In this document: positions 14,906 through 23,865 of the stretch, in pieces
Numbering within the stretch: position 1 is the stretch's first letter
Layout: each line of letters starts with the position of its first letter
Origin: a bacterium
GTDB taxonomy: Bacteria; Hydrothermota; UBA3073; JACQXS01; JAGMCI01
Length of the DNA: 58,177 nucleotides
Direction: 5' to 3'
Assembly (NCBI GenBank): GCA_030018315.1
Contig: JASEGA010000012.1
Location: 1-58,177 of the forward strand
Translations under genes and position numbers: made by a program
Notes under the pieces: generated by a model
The model's input: only the letters and a program-made list of their open reading frames with translations
Databases searched by the model: none
Told to the model about the DNA's origin: nothing

Positions 14906-15828
14906 TATTCCTTTGTTAGCTCTCTAAACACATCTTCAAGTGATGTCACTTTACGATGCATGTCAATAATTATCCAATTGTTAGTAGTGCAAAGCTTAAA
15001 AATTGCCTCCCTTGGGTCTGTGTCTGGCTTTGTTTCAATTTCATACCTTATTATCTCTCCTTCTTCACCAATTACATCTATTCTCTCAACCCCAGGTGCA
15101 TTCTTCACACTTTGTAAGATAGCTTCTTTTGGTCCCTTAAGTGCAAGTTCAATAACTTCTCTACCCCTTGCTATTCTATACAGCTCTTCTCTTGGTGAAT
15201 CAGCTACAATTTTGCCACGATTTATAATTAAGATACGTTTACACGTAGCTTCTACTTCGGTTAGCCTATGAGTGGATATAAAAACTGTCTTCTCTTTACC
15301 AAGTTCCTTGATAAGTTCCCTCACCTCTATTATCTGATTTGGGTCAAGTCCCTCAGTTGGCTCGTCCATAATCAAGATTTCAGGGTTATGCAATATAGTT
15401 TGCGCAAGTCCTACCCTCTGACGATACCCTTTTGAAAGTCTACCTATTGTTTGACCAATAACTTCATAAATCTTACATACCTCAATTACTTCTTTAATTC
15501 TTTTCTTTGTGTTAGTGAGACCTCTCAAGCTACTGATGAATTCGAGGTACTCAATCACTTTCATCTCATGATAAAGTGGATTATTTTCTGGCAGGTATCC
15601 TATTTTACTCTTTGCCTCAATAGGCGACTCCTCAATATCAAAGCCTGCAATCCTGCAGCTTCCATTAGTTGGTGGAAAATATCCTGTTATTACTCTAAGT
15701 GTAGTAGTCTTACCTGCTCCATTTGGACCGAGAAAGCCTACAATTTCACCACGCTCAATTTTAAAGGATATATTATCAACAGCTACAAAGCTATTGTATT
15801 TTTTAGTTAGATTTTTGACCTCTATCAT
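14905..15828 (-). CDS. gldA: ABC transporter ATPase, GldA-like
   Basis: 307 residues. Walker A GPNGAGKT (34-41), signature LSKGYRQ (131-137), Walker B ILIMDEP (151-157) and the switch His in STH are all present. The chain continues with a C-terminal extension of about 85 residues that ends VTSLEDVFRELTKE, a hallmark of ABC-2 partners. It should power the GldFG fusion encoded downstream. First gene of its transcript: a near-perfect promoter ends 8 nt before the ATG, which predicts a leaderless mRNA. Confidence 0.85.
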   Translation of the reverse strand: MIEVKNLTKKYNSFVAVDNISFKIERGEIVGFLGPNGAGKTTTLRVITGYFPPTNGSCRIAGFDIEESPIEAKSKIGYLPENNPLYHEMKVIEYLEFISSLRGLTNTKKRIKEVIEVCKIYEVIGQTIGRLSKGYRQRVGLAQTILHNPEILIMDEPTEGLDPNQIIEVRELIKELGKEKTVFISTHRLTEVEATCKRILIINRGKIVADSPREELYRIARGREVIELALKGPKEAILQSVKNAPGVERIDVIGEEGEIIRYEIETKPDTDPREAIFKLCTTNNWIIIDMHRKVTSLEDVFRELTKE

Positions 15829-15836
15829 TTTTAGCT

Positions 15837-15865
15837 ATTATACTTGGCTCTACTTCCATTGTCAA
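15837..15865 (-). promoter_or_regulatory. gldA promoter, leaderless layout
   Basis: Minus-strand TTGACA (15860-15865), 17-nt spacer, TATAAT (15837-15842), both perfect consensus. The -10 box ends 8 nt before the ATG at 15828, so transcription should start at or within two bases of the start codon. No ribosome site fits. Confidence 0.75.
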
Positions 15866-15887
15866 GAAAATTTAAATTTAATTTATG

Positions 15888-15917
15888 TTGACTTTAAATA
15901 TAGTATTAGGCTATAAT
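15888..15917 (+). promoter_or_regulatory. Promoter of the arginine decarboxylase gene
   Basis: TTGACT (15888-15893), 18-nt spacer, TATAAT (15912-15917). ATG at 15937 would lie about 13 nt into the transcript with no ribosome site before it. Divergent from the gldA promoter. It may also drive the polysaccharide cluster that follows. Confidence 0.55.
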
Positions 15918-15936
15918 ATTGAATATAAATAAAATA

Positions 15937-16431
15937 ATGATTAAGGTGGTTCCTAAAAAGTTCTTTTTAACTTCAGGAGTAGGTAGAGACAAGGATTACA
16001 TTATGAGCTTTGCAATTGCACTTGAAGATGCCGGTATTGGCAAATTCAATCTTGTAAAAGTATCAAGCATTATACCACCCGGCTGTGACCTTATAAGCAA
16101 AGATGAGGGCTTAAAGCTTTTATCTCCGGGTCAAATTATTCACTGTGTTTTAGCCGAGAATACTACTCAAAAAGCTGATGAACTAATCACTGCTGCCTTA
16201 GGAGCGGCAATTCCAGCCTCTAAAACTGAAGTTGGCTACTTTTTTGAGTTTACTGATTCAGGCAAAACCAAAGAAGAGACTGGTATATATGCAGAAGGAT
16301 TGGCACGCTCAATGGTTTACAAAACTTCTGGCCTTTCTATAACACAGAGTCTAAATATAGCCTGTGAGGCAAAAGGAGTTAATTCACTCTGGACTACTGT
16401 AGTTGCAGTAGCAGTGTATATATTCACATAG
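15937..16431 (+). CDS. pdaD: Pyruvoyl-dependent arginine decarboxylase
   Basis: 164 residues from ATG at 15937 (a TTG 18 nt upstream is less likely). The proenzyme cuts itself at a Ser-Ser pair to make a beta chain and a pyruvoyl-capped alpha chain. The pair is visible as Ser43-Ser44 in KVSSIIPPGC. FFLTSGVGRDKDY near the N-terminus and the late TGIYAEGLA block also match the family. It converts arginine to agmatine, the first step of polyamine synthesis. The enzyme is best known in archaea and chlamydiae and occurs in scattered bacteria. No agmatinase or speB homologue is in the window. Confidence 0.93.
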   Translation: MIKVVPKKFFLTSGVGRDKDYIMSFAIALEDAGIGKFNLVKVSSIIPPGCDLISKDEGLKLLSPGQIIHCVLAENTTQKADELITAALGAAIPASKTEVGYFFEFTDSGKTKEETGIYAEGLARSMVYKTSGLSITQSLNIACEAKGVNSLWTTVVAVAVYIFT

Positions 16432-17072
16432 TGATATGACATCCAATATCAATAAAATTATTATTTCTATCGCTTCTCTTTATAGCTAAAACAGATGATA
16501 AATCGCAATAAATTTCTTTTATGTATTCTTTGTTTTGCACTTTTTCTCTATATTTTAGCACTTAATCCTAAAATAGTAGGTGAATTGCAAGATGATGGTG
16601 CATATATTTGGTCTGCATATTGTTTAACCATCGCGAGGAGAATCTGGTCTCACCTACATTTTAGACTCGGTTTTCCTGCCCTCTTAGTGCCTATTTTAAA
16701 ACTATTTCCCAAATTTCCACAAAACATAATTCCATTAAAAGCAGTTTCTACTGGAATGACAATTCTGTTCCTCATTGTTGTTTACTTTTTTTTAAAAAAC
16801 TGTAATTATACAAGTAAAAATAATGCTTTGTTAACCACATCTTTAACAGCTATAAACCCTGGTATACTCAACTTTTCTGTCCAAGTGATGACAGAGATGA
16901 GTTACTCCTTGTTTGTTGTACTCGCTTTTATGTTTACAGAATTAGAGACAACTTACTCCTCTACTAAAAATAGATTTAATATCCTGTTATTTTTAGTCCC
17001 TCTGTTTAGTGTGTTTTCATTCCTAATAAGGAGAATTAGTATGTTTCTGATTCTATCCATTATAATTTATTA

Positions 17073-17094
17073 TCTTATTATAATCTTATTATAA
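17073..17094 (+). repeat. 11-bp tandem duplication causing the frameshift
   Basis: TCTTATTATAA occurs twice in direct succession (17073-17083, 17084-17094). The second unit supplies the premature TAA. The intact paralogue has one shorter version at the same place. Confidence 0.85.
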
Positions 17095-17604
17095 GAGTAA
17101 AGCTTAAGAGGAGTATACCCATTTATCTTTTGATAATTATTTTTATGTCACCATGGATTTGGTATACCTTCACACAAAAAATTCCTATTCCTATATCAGA
17201 ATTTTGGTTTAAAAATCTTGAACATAAGGAACTTGGCACAATTAGTGCTCTTGACTTAATTATACGGGTAGGCAATAACTTATGGTCTGTTGCTACAAGA
17301 GGTATAGGTGGAATTATATTTCCATTTTCAATAAGTAGAACTTTTCTGAATATGACTACAATTATGAAAATACCTTTTCTATACCCACTTTTTCAGTTTA
17401 TTTTCTCATCCATTGCTATTTTTGGATTCTTCTATTCCTTTCAAAATGCAGGACACAGAATGCATGACGCAAAACTCGGTCTCTCTGGCTTTCGTCTTTT
17501 ACATCTTTACATCATTTTCTATATATGTATTGTCCTTATCTGGCCCTCTCCGCCTCATAGGTCCTTAGTTACACTAACTCCATTTATTTTTTATTATTTT
17601 ATTT

Positions 17605-17675
17605 ATGGAGTGCAACAACTATGTTGTTGTTCGCAGAATCCTGTGGACATGCAAAATCACAGATTTTGCACTCCA
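17605..17675 (+). repeat. ~70-bp palindromic element inside a coding frame, copy 1
   Basis: Ends GGAGTGCAA and TTGCACTCC are perfect inverted repeats. Inside are a CAACAAC/GTTGTTG-type hairpin, the core CGCAGAATCCTGTGGACATG and a TGCAAAAT/ATTTTGCA hairpin. It is translated in frame between two membrane helices as GVQQLCCCSQNPVDMQNHRF. Other copies are at 24949-25020 (same place in the paralogue) and 56423-56491 (intergenic, opposite strand). Confidence 0.85.
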
Positions 17676-18114
17676 AAGCTATATTTTTACGTGTTCATCG
17701 GACTTATTATTACCTCCTCATTAAAGCGTGATATAGGTTATATTTACGATGTCCATAAATATGGACATGAAGGCGGCAAGGAGGCTGGTTTTGTATGGAA
17801 AGAGAAGGAGCATCTATATAAATGGATAAGAGAAAATACACCCGCTGATGCAGTGTTTGTGACACTCTACGATATTCAGTTACATTTATATACTGGTAGA
17901 AGGACTATACGTAAATTAGATAGCATAGATATAATATTAAAAGCTGACTATGTAGTATTAGTTCCTTATGGTAGTATCTATGTGCCGGGACGAGACCTAT
18001 CACTACATTATTTTTTACCAATTTTAGAGAAATATCCTCAAAAATTTGAGTTAGTGTATCACACTATTCATACTTTTATATATAAAATTGTAAAATAGAA
18101 AAAATAGAAAGCTA

Positions 18115-19509
18115 ATGTATATGGATGTTTTATTAATTAATCCTCCCTGGTATAAGAGAAAGGGTAACATATGGAGAGGAATAAATCCTATCTTACCACC
18201 TCTCGGATTAGCCTACATAGGCTCTTTTCTTGAAAGAGAGGGAGTAAAGGTAGAAATTTTAGATGCCCAAGCTGAAGGATGTTCTGTTTCTAAAATATAT
18301 AATAAATTAAAAACTATGAAAGGAGTTCCCAATTTTATTGGCATAACTGCTACTACCAGCACAATTGGTAATGCCTTAGATGTCGCTCAGATATGTAAAA
18401 CAATTTACCCAAAATCTAAAGTTATATTAGGAGGAGTGCATCCAACAGCCTTACCGGATGAAGTAATGAAGGATGAGAATATCGATTATGTAGTCCGAGG
18501 AGAAGGTGAAGCGACTTTTTGGGAAATAGTAAATGGGAAAAAAGAGGAAGAGATTTTGGGCTTATCTTATAAATCAAAAGGAAGTGTATTTCACAATATT
18601 GATAGGCCTGTTTTTAAATGCTTAGATGATTTACCATTCCCAGCTTACCACCTTTTGCCAATAGAGAAATACCGTCCTGCCATAGGAGCATATAAGCGCC
18701 TGCCTGCAATGAGTATGCTCACTACACGAGGTTGTCCTGGTCATTGTACGTTTTGCTTTGGCAATTTTCTTGGAGAGAGAACACGCTATCGATCAGCGAG
18801 GAATATTGTCAACGAAATTAAACTACTTCAGAGCGGTTATGGGATAAAAGAAATTTCTTTCTATGATGATGTATTCACAACCTTTAAAAGTAATATTCAG
18901 GATTTGTGTCGTCTTATAATAGAAGAAAATATTGATATAACATGGTCATGTTTTTCACGAGTAGATTTTGTGGATGAAGCAACTCTCAGGTTAATGAAAA
19001 AAGCTGGTTGTCACCAGATATGCTATGGGATTGAGTCGGGAAACGAGCAGATACTGAGAAATATCAAAAAGGAAACATCATTAGATAAGGCTAAAGAGAT
19101 TATTGCATTAACTAAGTCGATAGGTATAGAGACAAGGACCTCATTTATGTTTGGAAATCCGGGAGAGACAGAAGAAACAATGAGAGAGACTATCAATTTT
19201 GCTGTCTCTCTTGAGCCCGATATAGCAATCTTCAATATTACTACCCCTTATCCAGGCACAGAGATGTTTCTCTGGGCTAAAGAAAAAGGCTACCTCAAAA
19301 CCACAGATTGGTCCAAATACGACCTTTCTCAATCCATACTAGAACTTCCAACAGTGAATAGCAAAATAGTTGAATATTATTACCATACAGCTTACAAAAA
19401 GTTCTATAGACGAGTAAACTATTTACTTAAAAGACTGTGCAGAACACAATCAGTTAACGACTTAAAAATGGATTTCCAAGCAGCTTGGACAATGTTTCTC
19501 CAATTTTAA
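18115..19509 (+). CDS. B12-binding-domain radical SAM protein
   Basis: 464 residues. An N-terminal cobalamin-binding Rossmann-type domain (about 1-140) has INPP, PPLGLAYIGSFLE and ILGGVHPTALP. The radical SAM core follows, with the iron-sulfur motif Cys207-x3-Cys211-x2-Cys214 in TTRGCPGHCTFC, the FYDDVF strand, and GIESGNEQILRNIKK. Relatives are methylases or ring-forming enzymes of lipid, cofactor and glycan metabolism (BchE/HpnJ-like class). It lies in the polysaccharide cluster, 17 nt after the broken GT-C gene and 3 nt before a methyltransferase. Modification of a sugar or lipid carrier is the likeliest job, but the substrate is not visible. Confidence 0.85.
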   Translation: MYMDVLLINPPWYKRKGNIWRGINPILPPLGLAYIGSFLEREGVKVEILDAQAEGCSVSKIYNKLKTMKGVPNFIGITATTSTIGNALDVAQICKTIYPKSKVILGGVHPTALPDEVMKDENIDYVVRGEGEATFWEIVNGKKEEEILGLSYKSKGSVFHNIDRPVFKCLDDLPFPAYHLLPIEKYRPAIGAYKRLPAMSMLTTRGCPGHCTFCFGNFLGERTRYRSARNIVNEIKLLQSGYGIKEISFYDDVFTTFKSNIQDLCRLIIEENIDITWSCFSRVDFVDEATLRLMKKAGCHQICYGIESGNEQILRNIKKETSLDKAKEIIALTKSIGIETRTSFMFGNPGETEETMRETINFAVSLEPDIAIFNITTPYPGTEMFLWAKEKGYLKTTDWSKYDLSQSILELPTVNSKIVEYYYHTAYKKFYRRVNYLLKRLCRTQSVNDLKMDFQAAWTMFLQF

Positions 19510-19512
19510 TAG

Positions 19513-20199
19513 ATGTACTCTGTTGATAACTATGCTTATGAGGTATTGAAGGCTTTTACGTTGACACGTAACTATACTAAATGGATTCTTAATATGATAA
19601 AGCCTTATTTAGGGAATAGAATTCTTGAAGTTGGTTGTGGAATTGGAAATCTAACTAAAGAGCTTAAAAATTATGGTCAATTGGTAGGTATAGATATATC
19701 TTCATACTTTATTCAGCACATAAAGATAAATTATCCTGACTTAGAATTTCATAAGTTTGATATTACTGATATCAATGTTCTCTCTCTTAAAAACAAAAGT
19801 TTTGATACAATTGTCTGCGTTAATGTGCTTGAACATATCAAAGATGACTGTAAAGCTTTAGTAAATATGTTTGAATTACTTCAGCCTAAAGGGCACCTTT
19901 TACTTATGGTCCCAGCTATCCAATGGGCTTATGGGACAATGGATATTAGGGTTGGACATTGGCGACGATACAGCAAAGAAGAACTGAACGATAAGCTGAA
20001 GCAGTCGGGCTTCTATGTAGAAAGGATATTTTTTTATAATTTAACAGGATTATTTAGCTGGTTTGTGAACAGCAGGATTTTGAAAAGGAAGCAATATCCA
20101 ATACTTCAGACGATGTTATTTGATAAATTTTTGCCCCTATTGGTAGGAGTAGAAAGAATAGCTAATCTTGCCTGTCGGCAGACAGGTCTTCCAAAATAG
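19513..20199 (+). CDS. Class I SAM-dependent methyltransferase
   Basis: 228 residues. Motif I ILEVGCGIGN (35-44), an acidic end of strand 2 (LVGIDIS), motif FDTIVCVNVLEHIKDD and the post-motif GHLLLMVPAIQWAYG match the UbiE/Methyltransf_11 type. GHWRRYS after it is usual for glycan-cluster methyltransferases. The last residues ACRQTGLPK are written by a dispersed palindrome (20171-20186), so the original C-terminus was probably different. Acceptor unknown; likely a sugar or the reducing-end lipid. Confidence 0.83.
   Translation: MYSVDNYAYEVLKAFTLTRNYTKWILNMIKPYLGNRILEVGCGIGNLTKELKNYGQLVGIDISSYFIQHIKINYPDLEFHKFDITDINVLSLKNKSFDTIVCVNVLEHIKDDCKALVNMFELLQPKGHLLLMVPAIQWAYGTMDIRVGHWRRYSKEELNDKLKQSGFYVERIFFYNLTGLFSWFVNSRILKRKQYPILQTMLFDKFLPLLVGVERIANLACRQTGLPK
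20171..20186 (+). repeat. Short palindrome at a gene's 3' end
   Basis: CCTGTC-GGCA-GACAGG, a perfect 6-bp stem with 4-base loop. It lies inside the last codons of the methyltransferase gene, 14 nt before its stop ends. Such CCTG...CAGG palindromes are a common dispersed type. Confidence 0.65.
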
Positions 20200-20244
20200 G
20201 AATGTCTTTAATAGCAATGGGACAAAAAGGTTAAAGTAGAAAAA

Positions 20245-21783
20245 ATGCAACTCTCAATAACAAAGAATATTGTCAGGAATACTGTATTTAATATAATTGG
20301 CCATTTTTGGGGAATAATAGTGGGCTTTTTACTTATTCCCTACATCATTCATTACATAGGAGTACAGAAATTTGGCATATGGGCAATTGTAGGAGTGATA
20401 ACAGGCTATTTTAGTTTACTTGACCTTGGAATCGGTACCCCTATTGTAAAATATATAGCTGAGTTTTACACTAAAAGAGAAGATTTAAAAATAAATAAAC
20501 TCGTAAATTCAGGACTTGTTTTCTACCTCGGACTATCCCTATTTATTATTGTTATCGGTTTTAGTTTTATACAGTATATACTTGGTTTCTTTAATATCTC
20601 TCCTGAACTTGAGGGCGATGCTATATTTGCACTCAAAATAGGGTTGATTAGCTTTGCAATTATAAACATATCCAGTGTTTATAGGGCTATACAGGTAGGG
20701 TTACAACGTATGGATGTATCAAATAAAATTGATATTGTGATTTCTGGTTTAAACATCATTGGCACTATTAGTTTTTTGGAACTTGGTTATGGATTTAGGG
20801 GACTTATGGTGAACATTGCTTTGGTAACAACAGTCGCTGGAATAGTAAATTTAATTATTGGATATAAGATTTACCCAGCCCTTAATTTCAACCCTTTTGC
20901 AATAGATAAAACAATTATTAAAAAACTGATTAGTTTCGGAACTAAACTGCGTGTGATTAATATAGCCTGCCTTATTAATGATTCACTTGATAAACTACTT
21001 ATCGGTCATTTCTTATTAATGGGACTTGTCACATTTTACGAACTTGGGCAAAGGGTTGTATACAAAGCAAGAACCTTCTTGGCTATGTTTACATCAGCAG
21101 TAATCCCTGTAGCCTCTGAGCTTGATGCCTTACAAGACGAAAGGAGGCTGCAAGAGCTTTATATTAGGGGATTAAAGTATTTGAATTTTTTGTTATTTCC
21201 TATTATGGGATTTATATTTGTTATAGCACCTGTCTTTATGTTAGCGTGGATGGGACTGGGCTATACTTTATCAACAAGGGTAATACAAATCCTTGCAGTA
21301 GTTATGCTCCTGAATATTCAGACTGTAATGGGATACCACATTGGTATAGGAATTGGAAAAGTAGAAATACAAGTAAAGGCGTATCTACTTGCAATGGGTT
21401 TGAACTTTTTGTTTTCTATCCCTTTGATAATAAAATACGGATTCTTTGGCACAGTGATTGGTACTGCAATAGCACTATTTATTGGTTCGCTTCTGTTTAT
21501 TATACGGTTTAATAACTTCTTGAAAATACCATTTAATGGTTTCATTAAGCGAACTACAATAGTGCCACTGATTGCGACTCTGGTATCAGGAATAATAACC
21601 TACGCCCTATTATACATTTTGGGTCTCTATAGCTTAAGTCTATCGAGGTTGACAAATTTATGTATATGTGGGGTGAGTGGGCTCATTTTTTTAGGAATTT
21701 ACACACTTATCGTATTGAAGTCAAATTTTTTAGACGACTATGACAAGGCTATTTTAAAGAACTTATACAAGTTGGCAGCATAG
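20245..21783 (+). CDS. Wzx-type polysaccharide flippase (MOP/MVF superfamily)
   Basis: 512 residues, hydrophobic throughout with about 12-14 membrane helices. The start SITKNIVRNTVFNIIGHFWG, the GVQKFGIWAIVGVITGYFSLLDLGIG segment (positions about 37-63) and a basic inner loop are typical of oligosaccharide-lipid flippases. It should move the undecaprenyl-linked repeat unit across the inner membrane. The polymerase at 32072 would then act on it. It is the only flippase gene in the cluster. Confidence 0.85.
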   Translation: MQLSITKNIVRNTVFNIIGHFWGIIVGFLLIPYIIHYIGVQKFGIWAIVGVITGYFSLLDLGIGTPIVKYIAEFYTKREDLKINKLVNSGLVFYLGLSLFIIVIGFSFIQYILGFFNISPELEGDAIFALKIGLISFAIINISSVYRAIQVGLQRMDVSNKIDIVISGLNIIGTISFLELGYGFRGLMVNIALVTTVAGIVNLIIGYKIYPALNFNPFAIDKTIIKKLISFGTKLRVINIACLINDSLDKLLIGHFLLMGLVTFYELGQRVVYKARTFLAMFTSAVIPVASELDALQDERRLQELYIRGLKYLNFLLFPIMGFIFVIAPVFMLAWMGLGYTLSTRVIQILAVVMLLNIQTVMGYHIGIGIGKVEIQVKAYLLAMGLNFLFSIPLIIKYGFFGTVIGTAIALFIGSLLFIIRFNNFLKIPFNGFIKRTTIVPLIATLVSGIITYALLYILGLYSLSLSRLTNLCICGVSGLIFLGIYTLIVLKSNFLDDYDKAILKNLYKLAA

Positions 21784-21798
21784 AGTATTTCAGATAAA

Positions 21799-22986
21799 AT
21801 GAAGATTTTATATGTTACATCAACTTATGGTAAAGGAATAGGAGGGAAAGAGAACTATGTATACGAAATTTCGCAAAGAATTGCAGAGGAACACCAAGTG
21901 CGAGTTATAGCAAGATTTAATGAACCTGTTGATTATTTTCAATCTCTAAAAAGATTTACTGCTTGTTCTAATACTATAACCTATATGGATGGAAATGTTG
22001 GGGTAAATACTTTTGGTTTACATTTTTTTGAGAAGCTATTGCTTTTACCCGTATATAAACTGCACTTTAACTCAAACACGCAATCCTTAGCTATATGGAT
22101 GTATGATAGAGTGTGGAACATAAGACTATTGCCGTTTATAGAGTGGGCAGATATTGTAGAATTCGATGGTGTAGGATTTGAATTATTAGGATTTAGTGTT
22201 GCATTAGTTTGTAATAAATTAGCAAAACCATTTATAGTTTTGCCTCATATTCATCACAAAAGATGGGGTGATTCTTTATTAGATATAAAATTATACAAAA
22301 TGGCAAACGGAATTATAACAAAAACTAATTACGAAAAAAATCTACTCGCTTCGTATGGAATAAATGATAAAAAAATTTATGTTGTACCATCCGCCCCTAT
22401 ACTTAATAAAAATTACGATCCAGATTATTTTAGAAAAAAATACTCTATTAATGGAAATATGATTTTATTTGTTGGAAGGAAAATAAAAAGCAAAGGATAT
22501 AATGCAATGCACTCTTCTACTGAAATTGTGTGGAAGGAATACCCCAATACTTATTTTGTATTTGTAGGTCCTGGTAAACCAATAATTAAAAATGACAAAA
22601 GAATCATTGAATTGCTTCCTATTAATGGATTCGAAAAATCCAGTTCCTATGCCTGTTGCGACGTTTTTTGTATGCCCTCCTATGAGGAAGCATTTGGTAT
22701 TGTGTATACTGAAGCGTGGGCAATGGGTAAGCCTGTTATTGGTGGAGATATTCCAGTATTGAGGGAAATAATATGTGATGGAGTTGATGGTTTACTCGTA
22801 AGACAGGAGCCCAAATCTATTGCTGATGCAATAATAAAGTTATTGAAAGATAAAAATTTAAGGGAAAAGATGGGCAAGTTAGGTAAAGAGAAGGTGGATA
22901 GATATTTTACATGGGATAAAATTATCACTGAAACAGAGAACCTTTATAAACAGTTACTTATTAATAAGACAAAAAATAGTGTATAA
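21799..22986 (+). CDS. Glycosyltransferase family 4
   Basis: 395 residues in two Rossmann-like halves (GT-B fold). The N-terminal half has the glycine loop TSTYGKGIGGKENYVYEI. The C-terminal half has ILFVGRKIKSKGY (about 220), CMPSYEEAFGIVYTEAWAMG (292-311, with the E-x7-E nucleotide-sugar motif) and GLLVRQEP. It transfers a sugar, retaining configuration, from a nucleotide donor in the cytoplasm. Donor and acceptor cannot be read. 15 nt after the flippase. Confidence 0.88.
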   Translation: MKILYVTSTYGKGIGGKENYVYEISQRIAEEHQVRVIARFNEPVDYFQSLKRFTACSNTITYMDGNVGVNTFGLHFFEKLLLLPVYKLHFNSNTQSLAIWMYDRVWNIRLLPFIEWADIVEFDGVGFELLGFSVALVCNKLAKPFIVLPHIHHKRWGDSLLDIKLYKMANGIITKTNYEKNLLASYGINDKKIYVVPSAPILNKNYDPDYFRKKYSINGNMILFVGRKIKSKGYNAMHSSTEIVWKEYPNTYFVFVGPGKPIIKNDKRIIELLPINGFEKSSSYACCDVFCMPSYEEAFGIVYTEAWAMGKPVIGGDIPVLREIICDGVDGLLVRQEPKSIADAIIKLLKDKNLREKMGKLGKEKVDRYFTWDKIITETENLYKQLLINKTKNSV

Positions 22987-23034
22987 ATATATGCAAAGAA
23001 GTCTTGAATATTGCGATTATAAGAGTCCTTATAT

Positions 23035-23865
23035 ATGATTACTGAAAAGATTATATGTATCTGTGGATGTAGTGAATACAGTGAAATCCTTAAAGGATAC
23101 TATAATAGACGTGGCATTTCTGACTATCCGTTTACACTATTGAGGTGTAAAAGTTGCAGGTTAGTACGCACTTTCCCTATCCCTGAGGTAAACTATGAAT
23201 CTATCTCACGAGATACGCAAGCCCATTTAGAAGATGAGAAAACTTGGAGAGAGATTTCGAAGGGTGAAATTCGTCGAGTGAAACAATATGTGAAAGTAGG
23301 TAAATTATTGGATATAGGGTGTAATATCGGATTAATGGTTAAGGAGACAGAAAAAAGAGGTTTTGACGCTATTGGTATAGATATAGATGAGAAGGCTGTT
23401 GAAATAGCAAGACGAGAAAGCTGTAATGTAAATATTGGTGTGCCAGAAAGCATGAACTTTCTTAATAATGAATTTGATGTTGTTTTGATGAATCATGTGT
23501 TAGAACATATTCTCGATGTCAATTGCACACTTAGAGAGGTGTATAGAGTTCTAAAACCCGGTGGCTTACTTTTTCTAAATGTCCCAAATTATGCAGGCTT
23601 AATAGCAAGAATGATGAAAGAAAGATGGTTAAGCCTCTGTCCTGATGAGCATGTCTGGCAGTTTGAGCCTAATACATTATTACCACTTCTCGCTTACAGA
23701 TTTGAGATTGTAAATATCCGGACCAGTTGCCTTGAACCACCTTCATCTCCCAATTTATTCAGGGGCTGGATTAAGAAGTTGATAATTTACTTCCAACTTC
23801 TTATAAATAAATGCGATGAGTTAAGAATAATTGCAAAAAAGCCACACCATGGCCAAAAAAGATGA
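23035..23865 (+). CDS. SAM-dependent methyltransferase with N-terminal zinc ribbon
   Basis: 276 residues. Cys10-x-Cys12 and Cys38-x2-Cys41 form a small zinc-binding head. A class I fold follows, with LLDIGCNIG near 91-99, IGIDIDEKAVEIARR and MNHVLEHILDVNCTLREVYRVLKPGG. This zinc-ribbon plus Methyltransf_23 layout is common in O-antigen and sugar-modifying C-methyltransferases. ATGA overlap with the next gene (GT-C) couples translation. Confidence 0.85.
   Translation: MITEKIICICGCSEYSEILKGYYNRRGISDYPFTLLRCKSCRLVRTFPIPEVNYESISRDTQAHLEDEKTWREISKGEIRRVKQYVKVGKLLDIGCNIGLMVKETEKRGFDAIGIDIDEKAVEIARRESCNVNIGVPESMNFLNNEFDVVLMNHVLEHILDVNCTLREVYRVLKPGGLLFLNVPNYAGLIARMMKERWLSLCPDEHVWQFEPNTLLPLLAYRFEIVNIRTSCLEPPSSPNLFRGWIKKLIIYFQLLINKCDELRIIAKKPHHGQKR

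Larger units (their letters stand above)
16495..18098 (+). pseudogene. GT-C (PMT/ArnT-like) glycosyltransferase gene, frameshifted copy
   Basis: Two frames (16495-17094 and 17130-18098) align end to end with the intact paralogue at 23862-25439. The break is an 11-bp tandem duplication at 17073-17094; removing one unit restores the reading frame as IYYLIIRVKLKRSIP. The N-terminal catalytic loop keeps QDDGAYIW, but residues 43-56 (TIARRIWSHLHF) do not match the paralogue's NGKGFPSPRYP and look like two compensating frameshifts. The protein would have been a polytopic membrane enzyme using a polyprenyl-phosphate sugar. It is either dead or switchable by repeat slippage. Confidence 0.75.
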
